Below the pieces are notes generated by a model. That model was not told the origin of the DNA and ran no database searches. It was given only the letters and a program-made list of their open reading frames with translations. From an uncultured Clostridium sp. (GTDB taxonomy: Bacteria; Bacillota; Clostridia; TANB77; CAG-508), in contig CAMXQV010000007.1 in assembly GCA_947245515.1 (NCBI GenBank), positions 1 to 53,585 of the forward strand: a stretch of 53,585 bases of DNA, in the 5' to 3' direction. Position 1 is the stretch's first letter; each line of letters begins with the position of its first letter. A program made the translations under genes and the position numbers. Positions 9,106 to 18,336 of this stretch are shown in pieces.

Positions 9106-9987
9106 TTAATTACCTTTTTTTATATTTCTAGGATTGAATTTTGAAATTTCTTTTAGTTTTTCATATATTTCTCTCTCTTCTTTAGTTAATTCTTTTGGAA
9201 CCATTATTTTTACTTTGGCTATTAGATCTCCTCTTGACCCTTTGTCACTTATATATCCTTTTTCTGGTATCTTTATTATTTCTCCACTTTGTATTCCTTT
9301 TGGTATAAATATTTTTGTTTTTTCATCAATTGTATTAATTTCTGCTTTTGCTCCCAAGGCTGCTTCCCATGGTGTTAAAAATAAATCTGTATAAAGATCT
9401 TTTCCCTTTAGCTTGAATTTATCACTATCTTCTACCTTTATTTTTATTAATAAGTCTCCAGCTTTTCCTCCATTTTCTCCCTTTTTTCCTTGCCCTATTA
9501 ATCTAACTTTTTCTCCATTTTGTATTCCTTTTGGTATTGTAATTGTAAAGGTTTTGGTCTTTGAGTTTTCTTCTTTTAAAGTTATAGATTTTTGTAAACC
9601 TAGAAAGCCCTCTTTTAAACTTATATTTATTTCTGTATTTATGTTTTCACCTCTTATTGGGTTCTTCTTTTCTTTCTTTTCTATTTTATCTATATTCCCT
9701 ATTAGCATATTTATTATTGCTTTTTTTTGTCCTTTACCTGAAAAAGCTTTTTCTTCTTTTGAGAATTTCGAATTCCATATTCTATCATATTTTCTTTTTG
9801 AAGATGGTTCTGATAATATTTTATAAGCTTCATTTATATCTTTTATTTTTTCTTCTGCTAAGTTATCTCCTACATTTAAGTCTGGATGATACTTTTTAGC
9901 TGCTGCTCTATAAGCCATTTTTATATCATCTATTGAAACTCTACTTGTCTCTAGTTCTAATATTTTGTAATAATTTTTATAAACCAT
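9106..9987 (-). CDS. CbpA-like J-domain co-chaperone
   Basis: A 293-residue class B J protein, a DnaK partner that presents unfolded substrates. The J domain occupies residues 4-70 with HPD at 34-36. A linker (75-115) is followed by two beta-barrel C-terminal domains (about 118-290) with the paired phrases TITIPKGIQNGEKVRL and IFIPKGIQSGEII. The Cys-rich zinc finger of DnaJ is absent, so it is CbpA-type. The start ATG follows GGGAGGATG. It ends 14 bases before the promoter of the coupling-ATPase operon, with no obvious terminator in between. Confidence 0.88.
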   Translation of the reverse strand: MVYKNYYKILELETSRVSIDDIKMAYRAAAKKYHPDLNVGDNLAEEKIKDINEAYKILSEPSSKRKYDRIWNSKFSKEEKAFSGKGQKKAIINMLIGNIDKIEKKEKKNPIRGENINTEINISLKEGFLGLQKSITLKEENSKTKTFTITIPKGIQNGEKVRLIGQGKKGENGGKAGDLLIKIKVEDSDKFKLKGKDLYTDLFLTPWEAALGAKAEINTIDEKTKIFIPKGIQSGEIIKIPEKGYISDKGSRGDLIAKVKIMVPKELTKEEREIYEKLKEISKFNPRNIKKGN

Positions 9988-10033
9988 TTAAAACATCCTC
10001 CCATAAATAGGTATGGTTATTATACCATATATC

Positions 10034-10067
10034 AAAAAAAAATCTATATATTTTTATAGATTTTTTT
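10034..10067 (-). terminator. terminator after ddl
   Basis: An AT-rich stem (AAAATCTATA against TATAGATTTT) is followed on the minus strand by a long T-run. It lies between the ddl stop and the cbpA-like gene. It is nearly symmetric and could work both ways. Confidence 0.7.
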
Positions 10068-10115
10068 AATAACTAAACTTTACTAATTAGAATTAAGGTA
10101 CAAAGTACTTTTCTT

Positions 10116-11162
10116 TTAGTAATTATATCCTTTAAGGGCTAACTCTATTATTTTGTCTAAAAGTTCTTTATAGGAAATACCACTTGCTTCGAAAAGTTTT
10201 GGATACATACTAATAGTAGTAAAGCCTGGTAAAGTATTTATTTCGTTAATATAAATATCTTTAGATTTATCTTCAATAAAAAAGTCTACTCTTGATAAGC
10301 CCTTTCCATCAATTGCCTTAAAAGCTTTTATTGCTTGATTTCTTATTTCTTTAGAAATATCTTCTTCAAGCTTTGCTGGAATATCTGTTTTTGATTCCTT
10401 ATTTTTGTATTTTGCATCATAACTATAAAAGTCTTCAGCTGAATGTACTTCTCCAAGGCAAGAAGAAATTACATCTTCATTTCCTAATACTGCACATTCT
10501 ACTTCTCTTCCTTTTATTCCTTGCTCAATTAATACTTTCCTATCAAAATTTGTAGCATATTCTATTTTCTCAATTAGCTCTTTAATATCGTTTACTTTAC
10601 TTATTCCAACACTAGATCCTGAATTTGATGGTTTTATAAACAAGGGAAAAGTTAAAGCTTGTGTAATTCTTTCAGCTATTTCTTCTAAAGCTAATCTTGT
10701 TTCATTAAAATTTTCATCTATATATAGGTATTGATTTCCATATTTTCTAACATATTTATATTTTGCTTGTTTTAACCCTGCCTTTTCAAAGATTATTTTA
10801 GAATATACTTTATCCATTCCTACACTTGAAGCTAATACACCACATCCAACATATGGAACTTTTGCCATTTCAAACATTCCTTGTATCGTACCATCTTCTC
10901 CATATAATCCATGTAATACAGGAAATAGTAAATCCATATTTTTTATAAACTTTAAGATATTTTCTAATTTCTCTTTTTTATCACTTTTTTGAATATCCTC
11001 TTCAATTTCTGAATTTATTTTCCACCAAGCACCGTTTTTGTCTATATATATTGGTTGTATTTCATATTTAGTTTTATCTAAATTGTTAAAAATTGACTTT
11101 GCAGATATTACAGATACCTGATTTTCACTTGACCTTCCTCCAAAAATTAAACCTATTTTCAT
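10116..11162 (-). CDS. ddl: D-alanine--D-alanine ligase
   Basis: An ATP-grasp enzyme that joins two D-Ala for peptidoglycan precursors in the cytoplasm; 348 residues. Seen: N-terminal MKIGLIFGGRSSENQVS, HGLYGEDGTIQG, the loop SNSGSSVGISKV, VEQGIKGREVE, the omega-loop tyrosine in FYSYDAKY (typical of D-Ala-D-Ala and not D-Ala-D-Lac ligases), and EINTLPGFT near the end. The frame extends six codons upstream to a GTG. The ATG at 11162 is preferred, with AAAGGAG upstream. It follows murF by 33 bases, a natural pair since MurF consumes D-Ala-D-Ala. Confidence 0.96.
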   Translation of the reverse strand: MKIGLIFGGRSSENQVSVISAKSIFNNLDKTKYEIQPIYIDKNGAWWKINSEIEEDIQKSDKKEKLENILKFIKNMDLLFPVLHGLYGEDGTIQGMFEMAKVPYVGCGVLASSVGMDKVYSKIIFEKAGLKQAKYKYVRKYGNQYLYIDENFNETRLALEEIAERITQALTFPLFIKPSNSGSSVGISKVNDIKELIEKIEYATNFDRKVLIEQGIKGREVECAVLGNEDVISSCLGEVHSAEDFYSYDAKYKNKESKTDIPAKLEEDISKEIRNQAIKAFKAIDGKGLSRVDFFIEDKSKDIYINEINTLPGFTTISMYPKLFEASGISYKELLDKIIELALKGYNY

Positions 11163-11195
11163 TATTTTTTCTCCTTTCACGAAGTTTTCTATATA

Positions 11196-12611
11196 TTAAT
11201 TATATTCATAAGTCTTATTCCAAAATTCTTCTTTTTCAATTTCCTTTGAAAGCTCAAAGAATTTCATACCATTTGATGCTTTAAATAAAACAATATCTCC
11301 TTCTTTAAGATTCTTTCTTAAAAAATCTAATATTTCTTGTTTATTATTAAATTGATATATATTTTCCATTCTCATTTTCTTTGCTTCTTTAGCTATATAT
11401 TTTGAATTTTCTCCCATACATATTAAGGTGTCTATTTTATTTTTTGCAACTTCCATTCCCACCTTCCTATGTAAATCTTCTGAAAATTCGCCTAATTCAA
11501 ACATATCTCCTAATACTGCGATTTTCCTATTATTTTTAAATTCAGATAAATACTTTAGAGTTGCTTGCATTGCTTCAAAACTTGCATTGTAAGCATCATT
11601 TATAACCTTGATTCCATTTTTTAATTGTTTTATATCCATCCTCTTTTGTGTTAACTCAAATTTTTCAATTCCTTCTATAATATCTTTAGAGTCTATTTTA
11701 AGTTCTGTTGCTAAAGTAACTGCACACAAGCTATTTAGAATGAAGTGTTCTCCACCTACTGGCACTATTATTTTTTCCTTTTTTCCCTTAATATCGCAAA
11801 TAAATTTGCTACTATCTCCATTTAATTCTATATTTTGTGCATTAAAGTCGCTTTTGTTTTTTATTCCATAGGTTTTAATATTCCATTTTTCTTTATTTTC
11901 CTTATACCAACTATGTAATAAATCATTGTCATTATTTATTATTACTAAAGGATTTTTTGTTCCTTCTAAAATTTCTAATTTTGCTTGTAATATATTTTCT
12001 CTTGAACCAAGATTTCCTATATGTGAAGTTCCTATATTTGTTATTATACAAATATTTGGTTTAGCAATTGATGTTAATAAACTTATTTCTCCAAAATGAT
12101 TCATTCCCATTTCTACTACAAGTGCTTCATGCTCCTTAAGCTTTAATATTGTAAAAGGTAACCCTATATTATTATTGTTGTTTCCCTCTGTTTTAAGTGT
12201 ATAATATTTTTGCGATACAACCTTAGCAACTATATCTTTTGTACTTGTCTTTCCGACACTTCCTGTTATTGCTATTACTGGTATATTATATTTATTTCTT
12301 TTTAGTTTAGCTATTTTGTATAAGGCTTCTAAGGTATTTTCTACTTTTATTATTGTTTTATTGTTGTATTTACGTTTTTGTTCTTCTGTTATTTCTAAAT
12401 TTTCTACTATTACACAACTTGCTCCTTTTTTTAGTGCTTCTTCCCAAAATTGGTTTCCATCAAAATTTTTCCCTTTTATTCCTATGTAAGTATCGTCTTC
12501 TTTTATTTCTCTTGTATCTTTTGAAAAGTTTTCAACTTTTAATTCTTCACTCCCAGTAATCTTTTCTCCTTTTGTGACTTCTATAAGGTCTTTAACATAT
12601 AGCTCTTCCAT
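11196..12611 (-). CDS. murF: UDP-MurNAc-tripeptide--D-alanyl-D-alanine ligase
   Basis: MurF adds the D-Ala-D-Ala dipeptide to UDP-MurNAc-tripeptide, the last cytoplasmic step of the stem peptide. The 471-residue protein has the Mur ligase layout: an N-terminal UDP-binding domain, an ATP-binding domain with GSVGKTS at 117-123, EGNNNNNIGLP and VVEMGMNHFGEI, and a C-terminal domain with INDAYNASFEAM and AVLGDMFELGEFS. First gene of the murF-ddl operon. No partial or odd features. Confidence 0.96.
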   Translation of the reverse strand: MEELYVKDLIEVTKGEKITGSEELKVENFSKDTREIKEDDTYIGIKGKNFDGNQFWEEALKKGASCVIVENLEITEEQKRKYNNKTIIKVENTLEALYKIAKLKRNKYNIPVIAITGSVGKTSTKDIVAKVVSQKYYTLKTEGNNNNNIGLPFTILKLKEHEALVVEMGMNHFGEISLLTSIAKPNICIITNIGTSHIGNLGSRENILQAKLEILEGTKNPLVIINNDNDLLHSWYKENKEKWNIKTYGIKNKSDFNAQNIELNGDSSKFICDIKGKKEKIIVPVGGEHFILNSLCAVTLATELKIDSKDIIEGIEKFELTQKRMDIKQLKNGIKVINDAYNASFEAMQATLKYLSEFKNNRKIAVLGDMFELGEFSEDLHRKVGMEVAKNKIDTLICMGENSKYIAKEAKKMRMENIYQFNNKQEILDFLRKNLKEGDIVLFKASNGMKFFELSKEIEKEEFWNKTYEYN

Positions 12612-12675
12612 ATTTTTATCCTTTCAATTTTATATATTTTTTATATTATATTTTTATTTTTAAAAAATGTCAAAA

Positions 12676-12711
12676 TATAAAAACATGCCAAAAGGAAAAC
12701 CCTAATGGCAT
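12676..12711 (-). terminator. terminator after the SASP gene
   Basis: On the minus strand, ATGCCA pairs with TGGCAT, with a nested AGGG/CCT inside, followed by GTTTTTATATTTT. It lies 20 bases past the SASP stop. Confidence 0.75.
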
Positions 12712-12729
12712 ATTTCGAAAAAATAACTA

Positions 12730-12906
12730 TTAACTTTCAACTGATCTATTTGCTATTTCTATTGCTTTTTTAACAATATTTCCACAATCCTTAGATGAAA
12801 CATTTGCCCAGCTACCACCATCTTTTTTTACTTGCTCATAAACACCTAATTCTTTTGCTATTTCTTCTCTTAAATTTTCAGATATTAGCTTACTATTTCT
12901 AGACAT
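12730..12906 (-). CDS. alpha/beta-type small acid-soluble spore protein
   Basis: A 58-residue DNA-binding protein of the dormant spore. It aligns with the alpha/beta SASP pattern: LREEIAKELGVYEQV, then SWANVSSKDCGNIVKKAIE, matching the usual W/G-x-L-x-S-R-D-x-G segment although it is diverged. The ATG at 12906 is chosen because AAGGAGG lies just upstream; an upstream in-frame ATG has no such site. Expected to be transcribed late in the forespore (sigma-G), but I could not pick out a confident promoter. A 20-bp perfect palindrome lies about 50 bases upstream. Confidence 0.82.
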   Translation of the reverse strand: MSRNSKLISENLREEIAKELGVYEQVKKDGGSWANVSSKDCGNIVKKAIEIANRSVES

Positions 12907-12952
12907 AATATCCTCCTTGTCATCTTTTACAAAAGATTTCATATATTTAAAT

Positions 12953-12972
12953 AAAACTTTAATTAAAGTTTT
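12953..12972. promoter_or_regulatory. 20-bp perfect palindrome between divergent SASP and vanW genes
   Basis: AAAACTTTAATTAAAGTTTT reads the same on both strands. It lies in the shared promoter region of two divergent genes, so it could be a repressor operator. It is AT-rich, so chance is not excluded. Confidence 0.35.
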
Positions 12973-13086
12973 ATAATAATATTATCTACAATAATTTATA
13001 TTTTATTTTGACATTTTTTAATAAAATTATATATTTTTTTACAAAATATGATATAATAAATTAGATAATGCAAAAGGAGAAACAAA

Positions 13087-14649
13087 ATGAAGGTTAAAGA
13101 AAGAAATTTAGAAGAAAAAATTGAATTAAAAACTGAAGAAACAAAAAATTCTCAAGTTTCTAAGGAGGAATTCAGTTCCTCAAAGGCTACCAATAATACT
13201 AAAATAATTTCTTTTTCAATTTTTAAAATACTTTTAATAATTATCTTTATTATTTTATTAGTATTTACAATAATTTTATTATCATATAGCTTATTTAATA
13301 ACAATATAATTTCAGGAGTATCTATCAAAGGTCATGATGTTTCACATTTAAGTACATCAGACGCAAAATATCAATTAGAAAAATACATAGCTGAAAATTT
13401 ACCTGAAGAAATTAAACTAAAACATGGAGACTTTGAAACAACAATATCTATAGAACAAATAGAAGTAAATTTCGATATAAAAAAAGCAACAAATTCTGCC
13501 TATGAAATTGGAAGGCAAGGTAACTTTTTGCAAAATAGTTTTTATATAATATCTACAATGTTTGGTAAAGTAAATATAGAGCCAAAATTAACTTTAAACA
13601 AAGAACAACTGGCCAAAAACTTAGAAGATATATCTACACAAATACCTGACAAAGTTATTCAAAGCAGTTATTATATAGAAAATACAGACTTAATAATAAC
13701 CTCTGGTAAAGAAGGAAACATAGTTGATATAGATGCAACTACTAAATTAATAAAAGATACCCTTTCAGATTTTTCTAAAACAGATAAAACAGTTGAAATT
13801 ATTGTTAAAACTGAACAACCAAAAGAAATAGATATAGAAAAAATTTATAACGAAGTACATAAAGAACCAGTAAATGCTTATTACACAAAAGAACCATTTT
13901 CTGTGTATCCTTCTGAAAATGGTATTGATTTTAATATTTCAATAGATGAAGCAAAATCAATTATTAGTTCTGAAAAAAAAGATGAATATATAATACCTTT
14001 AAAGATATTATCACCTGAAATAACTACAAACATGATTGGAACAGAAGCCTTTCCCGATTTACTGTCAACTTATTCTACTCAATATGCAGCAAGCAATAGA
14101 AACAGAACTACTAATTTAATATTGGCCGCAAATAAAATAAATGGAACTGTATTAATGCCTGGAGAAACTTTCTCATACAATAAAGTAGTTGGAGAAAGAA
14201 CCATATCTGCTGGATATAAAGAAGCTCCAATTTATGTAGAAGGAAAAGTCGTTGATGGCATTGGTGGAGGAATCTGTCAAATAACCACTACCTTATATAA
14301 TGCAGTACTTTATGCTAATCTTGAAATAGTTCAAAGAACAAATCATCAATTTGTACCATCTTATGCACCAGCTAGCAGAGACGCAACTGTAGTTTATGGA
14401 GCAATTGATTTTCAATTTAAAAATAATAGGAACTATCCAATAAAATTAGTATGTTCTGTAGCAAATGGAATTGCAAATTTCCAAATCTTTGGCATGAGAC
14501 AAGAAGAGGATTGTGAAGTACAAATTAGTGCTTATGAAACTGGAAGAACTAGAACAGCAATTTATTCAGAAGCCTATAAAATTGTGAAAAAAGATGGAAA
14601 AGTTATATCACAAGAATTATTAAGTAGAGATACTTACAAACGTCATTAA
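13087..14649 (+). CDS. VanW-family membrane-anchored cell-wall protein
   Basis: A 520-residue protein with a charged cytoplasmic N-terminus (1-38), one membrane helix (about 40-68) and an extracellular part. Residues about 80-330 hold two peptidoglycan-binding-like (PG_binding_4 type) regions. The VanW domain follows (about 335-470), with ILAANKINGTVLMPGETFSYN, GYKEAPIYVEGKVVDGIGGG and CQITTTLYNAVLYANLEI. The tail may be a G5-like extension. The VanW domain's activity is not established; members occur near cell-wall genes. Its ribosome site AAAAGGAGA is good. It is monocistronic, ending in a strong terminator. Confidence 0.85.
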   Translation: MKVKERNLEEKIELKTEETKNSQVSKEEFSSSKATNNTKIISFSIFKILLIIIFIILLVFTIILLSYSLFNNNIISGVSIKGHDVSHLSTSDAKYQLEKYIAENLPEEIKLKHGDFETTISIEQIEVNFDIKKATNSAYEIGRQGNFLQNSFYIISTMFGKVNIEPKLTLNKEQLAKNLEDISTQIPDKVIQSSYYIENTDLIITSGKEGNIVDIDATTKLIKDTLSDFSKTDKTVEIIVKTEQPKEIDIEKIYNEVHKEPVNAYYTKEPFSVYPSENGIDFNISIDEAKSIISSEKKDEYIIPLKILSPEITTNMIGTEAFPDLLSTYSTQYAASNRNRTTNLILAANKINGTVLMPGETFSYNKVVGERTISAGYKEAPIYVEGKVVDGIGGGICQITTTLYNAVLYANLEIVQRTNHQFVPSYAPASRDATVVYGAIDFQFKNNRNYPIKLVCSVANGIANFQIFGMRQEEDCEVQISAYETGRTRTAIYSEAYKIVKKDGKVISQELLSRDTYKRH

Positions 14650-14679
14650 AAAAATCCTATTATTGTAAATTATAGAAAT

Positions 14680-14720
14680 AAAAATCTTTGAAAATACGTA
14701 TGTAAATTCAAAGATTTTTT
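14680..14720. terminator. bidirectional terminator between vanW and the prepilin-like gene
   Basis: AAAAATCTTTGAA pairs with TTCAAAGATTTTTT, with A- and T-runs on both sides, so it can stop both convergent genes. The same stem and a similar loop recur at 38192-38233. Confidence 0.85.
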
Positions 14721-14745
14721 ACCTTCTATTTTTGCTTCTTTAGTT

Positions 14746-16085
14746 TTAAACATATTCTTCTAAATTTATTACTTCTTTTTTTAGTAAATATACATTATAA
14801 GTATTATAAAAAGTATATCTATATGCAACTACTTTTTGCATTCCAAATTCTAAAGTACCTGTATTTTGATCATAATTTTTTGTCCTTGGACTTGTATCTG
14901 TACCTTCTAAAAGCACTACAAATTCTATATTTTTATCTACTATCAAAAAATCTTCAAGGGTTAAATCACTGTATCCCTCTATATTATTTACTGAAACAGT
15001 TTGACTATACCTACTTATTAAATTTTCTTTTATTAATACCATATAAGTTGCTACTCCATCATCAAACTTTTTTCTTATTAGTTTTCTAATATCTTCTGAA
15101 ATTTGTTCTTTTGTCTTTTCTTCTATTGGTATTTCTTGGCCTTTTATTCCATATTCCTCAATAGCTTTTACAAGTTTAAGTTTGAATTCTGTTAAACTTT
15201 CTTTTTTATTATCATATGCCTTATTAGAATTGGTCTCTTGTACTTTCCTTTTTATTGCATATAAATCATAAGTATTCCATAAAGTCCATTTACCTCCCAC
15301 ACCTCTCATTATTCCAAGTTCTAATACTCCTGTAGTTTTATTATAACTTTTTGTTATTTCTTTTATATCTGTTCCATCGCTTTGAGCTATCCATTGCATA
15401 TCTTTACATGCAATAATAAAATCTTCTTCTTCAAAATTTTCATATCCTTCTATATTTGCTAAAGAAATAGTTTGTACATATCTTGAATTTAAATTTGATT
15501 TTAGTAAAACTATATCTGATTCTGTTCCTTCTTTATAATTTTTATCTGCTAAAACTTTGAGATTATTAATATATTGATCTGAGGTTTCTTTATAGGAAGT
15601 TTTTACACCTAAATCAGTAATAGTTTGTGCTATATATTTTTTGAACTCTTGTAATTCTGCAAGCTCTTCTAAATTTTCATCTTCACCTATTATCTTAAAA
15701 TCATCATCTACTTTAAAGCTGTAATTTTGATAAGTAATTATTGCAAGTTTTGAGTTCTCTGTTTCTCCTATTGGATTAGTAACATACTCAAGTTTTTCAA
15801 TTCCTTCTGTTTCTTCTAATTTGCTACAATCTGTTGCCTTTGTTGGTCTATTTTCCTCTGTTAATATTCCTGTTTTTACTTCTAATAGCATTATTTGCAA
15901 ACTTTCTTTTGCTTGTGCATAATTATACTTTTCTTCTGCGTTTGTAGCTCTTCCGTATTAACCCATTTTCTCCAGTTAAGGTTATTATTGTTACTCCTGC
16001 TAATATTAATAAAACTATTATTGTTATTACTAGTGTTATTAAGGTAATTCCGACTAGATAATTTTCTATTTTTTATAATTTTCAT
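14746..16085 (-). CDS. prepilin-like surface protein, needs two +1 recodings at CGGA
   Basis: Read normally this is two fragments (16085-15891 and 15900-14746) plus a middle piece in the third frame. Reading two CGGA sites as Gly gives one 445-residue protein. It has a short basic leader MKIIKNRKLSS, Gly at the prepilin peptidase position, the helix ITLITLVITIIVLLILAG, then TGENGLI-G-RATNAEEKYN, a typical type IV pilin-like N-terminus. The body carries two tandem copies of an 80-residue domain (about 202-281 and 359-437; YVQTISLANIEGY... and YSQTVSVNNIEGY...). A promoter, a GGAG site and a terminator are intact. The domain body has no stop codons, so the gene looks selected and not decayed. 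The role, adhesion or a pseudopilus, is inferred. Confidence 0.82.
15952..15955 (-). other. CGGA recoding site 3 (prepilin-like gene, second site)
   Basis: The mRNA context is GGG TTA ATA CGGA AGA GCT. After the first shift CGG is again in frame, and a second +1 step is needed to enter the frame of the 402-residue body. Gly is plausible here, giving GENGLIGRAT, but the family varies at this position. Confidence 0.75.
16049..16052 (-). other. CGGA recoding site 2 (prepilin cleavage glycine)
   Basis: The mRNA context is TCT AGT CGGA ATT ACC. CGG is in frame with the start codon (codon 12). Shifting +1 opens the 20-residue prepilin helix. The recoded position is the Gly that prepilin peptidases require just before the cut. 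Confidence 0.8.
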
Positions 16086-16116
16086 TTTATGTAATTCTCC
16101 TACTATTCTTTAGTTA

Positions 16117-16146
16117 TTTATATCATACTTGATTATATTTTTTCAA
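16117..16146 (-). promoter_or_regulatory. promoter of the prepilin-like gene
   Basis: Minus-strand TTGAAA, 18 bases, TATAAA, with the start codon about 30 bases downstream. Confidence 0.6.
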
Positions 16147-16330
16147 CTATTATCTTAAATTCTTTATTTTAGTTATTACTTTTTTAAGGTTTAATATACA
16201 TAATTTTATGACAATATCTAAAAGTTAAAATTATATCTTTGTTTTTAATAATTGTAACCTTTTTCGAGCTAATAGACTATATAATTCTAACTTTTATAAA
16301 TTGCCATAAAATACCTAAAATTACTAACCT

Positions 16331-17704
16331 TTACATGGTTAGAGTTCCATTCGGAGTATTAGTAATAATCAAAATATCCTCTTCTCTACCATTTTCTGCA
16401 TTAATATAAACTAAGAACTCTTTATCATCAACTTTACCTTTAAACTCATAGCATAAAATTTCTGATTTCCATTCTGTTGGAATAATTGCCATACCTTCAC
16501 TTTCAATATTCAAATCCTTATTAAGATTCTTTTTAGCATCCTCTTTAGAAATTTTAACCTTACTAATATCTCTCTTTTCGTGATTATTTAAATATCCAGT
16601 AGTTTCCATACCTAGCACTTCACCATTATCTAAAGCAACTTTAACCTTAATCAAATCTGGATAAACAATTACATTGTTTTGAACATAAGCATAATTAATA
16701 GTTACAATACCCTCTTGTTTTAAATAATAAGTTTCTTTCATATTAGGAAATCCCTTTTCTGCCAAAAACTTCTTTCCCTTATCCTTCGCATCATCTTGTG
16801 AGATAACTTCTGAATTTACATCTCTATTAGAGTTCATATATACAACATGTCCACCCTTTCTAGAAATAGACACATTAATAGTTGCATTATCCTTATTTGT
16901 AATAGAAAAATCATATACAGGAATAGTTGCATTTTCTGAATAACCTAAATTTGAAATGTCCTTGATATTTCCTTTTCCTATAAATTCCTCAGCCTTTTGT
17001 CTTGCTTGTTCTTCACTAATATCATCACCAGTCAATCCTTTTGGATCGCCTTTTGTTAAATGCTCTGAAAAAGCACCATCATATATTAAGCCTGAATATT
17101 CATGAAAATTTTCCTCTAAATTACTAAAACTCTCTTTAGACACATTGTCTACTTGTTGTGCAAAAGCTAAATTTCCTTTATTAGTTAATTCTCCCCATTC
17201 CAATCTTCCACTATTTAAGTCATCAGATAATTGATTTAAAGTATTTTGAAGTTCTACACTATATCCATGTAAATCTTTTAAGTTTTTTAGATCTTCTTGT
17301 GATAAACTTTCCTTATAAATATTTTTTCTTGATAAGGAATAACTATAATCACTTACTTGATTTAAAAATCTTTCTGTATTTTCCAATTCCTGACTTTCTA
17401 TTGGTAATCTACTTAAATAACTCTGTGCTAAGTTTGCTTCTCTCCATAAGTTTGTTAAAGTTTCTGCACCATGTTCTGGTGTTGTCGAAATTAAAGATTT
17501 AGCCAAATATGTCTCAACCTTTTGTACATAATCAACCAACTCATAAAATGCCATATTATAATTATTTTCAGAAGCTTGTCTATATTCCCTTTGCTTTTTA
17601 TATAAAAAAAATCCTAAAATTGCAACAATTATTAAAAGAACACCTATAACGCTTAACATATGACCTTTTTTTAATCTGTTTTTCCAATCAACTAATTTAT
17701 TCAT
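16331..17704 (-). CDS. ypeB: spore germination protein YpeB
   Basis: YpeB holds and stabilises the cortex-lytic enzyme SleB in the dormant spore. The 457-residue protein has an N-terminal membrane helix (about 18-36), a helical domain to about residue 220, and three PepSY-type repeats in the C-terminal half, each introduced by ISEEQARQKAEEF-, ISQDDAKDKGKKF- and ISKEDAKKNLNK-like helices. It lies 26 bases after sleB on the same strand, the usual sleB-ypeB operon. Confidence 0.92.
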   Translation of the reverse strand: MNKLVDWKNRLKKGHMLSVIGVLLIIVAILGFFLYKKQREYRQASENNYNMAFYELVDYVQKVETYLAKSLISTTPEHGAETLTNLWREANLAQSYLSRLPIESQELENTERFLNQVSDYSYSLSRKNIYKESLSQEDLKNLKDLHGYSVELQNTLNQLSDDLNSGRLEWGELTNKGNLAFAQQVDNVSKESFSNLEENFHEYSGLIYDGAFSEHLTKGDPKGLTGDDISEEQARQKAEEFIGKGNIKDISNLGYSENATIPVYDFSITNKDNATINVSISRKGGHVVYMNSNRDVNSEVISQDDAKDKGKKFLAEKGFPNMKETYYLKQEGIVTINYAYVQNNVIVYPDLIKVKVALDNGEVLGMETTGYLNNHEKRDISKVKISKEDAKKNLNKDLNIESEGMAIIPTEWKSEILCYEFKGKVDDKEFLVYINAENGREEDILIITNTPNGTLTM

Positions 17705-17730
17705 AAAATCTTCCTTTCCTCTAATAAATT

Positions 17731-18207
17731 TTATTTACAAAATCTATGTTTTCCAATTGTTTTTACAAGTGGCCTAGACCATATCCACTTATTAGTCGCA
17801 GTCTGTGGATTAAAATAATAAATACATCCATTTGTTGGATCCCAACCATTTTGAGCATCTTGTGCTGCTTTATATACAGTTGAACCTTCTGCAATTGGTT
17901 GATTTATTTGACCATCTGCTACAGCAGTAAATGCACCTGCTTGATAAATTACACCAGCAATCGTATTTGGAAACTTTGAACTTTTTACTCTATTCAAAAT
18001 AACTGCACCTACTGCAACTTGTCCTTCATAGGGTTCACCTCTAGCTTCTCCATTAATTGCCCTTGCCATTAGTTGTATATCTGAAGTTCTTGAACTTGCT
18101 GCATAACTTGTATTTTCTTCTGCCATCAAGCTAGTTAATAAAATTACTGAAATAACTGTTATTATTAACAGTACAAACAAAATCATTATTTTTATTACAC
18201 TTTTCAA
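17731..18207 (-). CDS. sleB: spore cortex-lytic enzyme SleB
   Basis: A germination-specific lytic transglycosylase acting on muramic-delta-lactam cortex. The 158-residue protein has an N-terminal membrane or signal helix (about 5-28) and a full hydrolase-2 domain: LMARAINGEARGEPYEGQVA (with the catalytic Glu), VILNRVKSSKFPNTIAGVIY, and the end NGCIYYFNPQTATNKWIWSR and GKHRFCK. The N-terminal peptidoglycan-binding domain of Bacillus SleB is missing, so it is the short form. Pairing with ypeB supports SleB over CwlJ. Confidence 0.9.
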   Translation of the reverse strand: MKSVIKIMILFVLLIITVISVILLTSLMAEENTSYAASSRTSDIQLMARAINGEARGEPYEGQVAVGAVILNRVKSSKFPNTIAGVIYQAGAFTAVADGQINQPIAEGSTVYKAAQDAQNGWDPTNGCIYYFNPQTATNKWIWSRPLVKTIGKHRFCK

Positions 18208-18269
18208 AATATCACCTTTTCCTTTTTTATATATTAGTTTGTTTATTTTATAAAAAATTATTCCAAGTT

Positions 18270-18298
18270 TTGAAATTTTTTAATATATATGATAATAT
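18270..18298 (+). promoter_or_regulatory. promoter of the GT28 glycosyltransferase gene
   Basis: TTGAAA, 17 bases, TAATAT, about 40 bases before the start codon; divergent from sleB. Confidence 0.55.
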
Positions 18299-18336
18299 AT
18301 AAAAGATTTCTATAAAAATATTAAAAAGGAGATATT

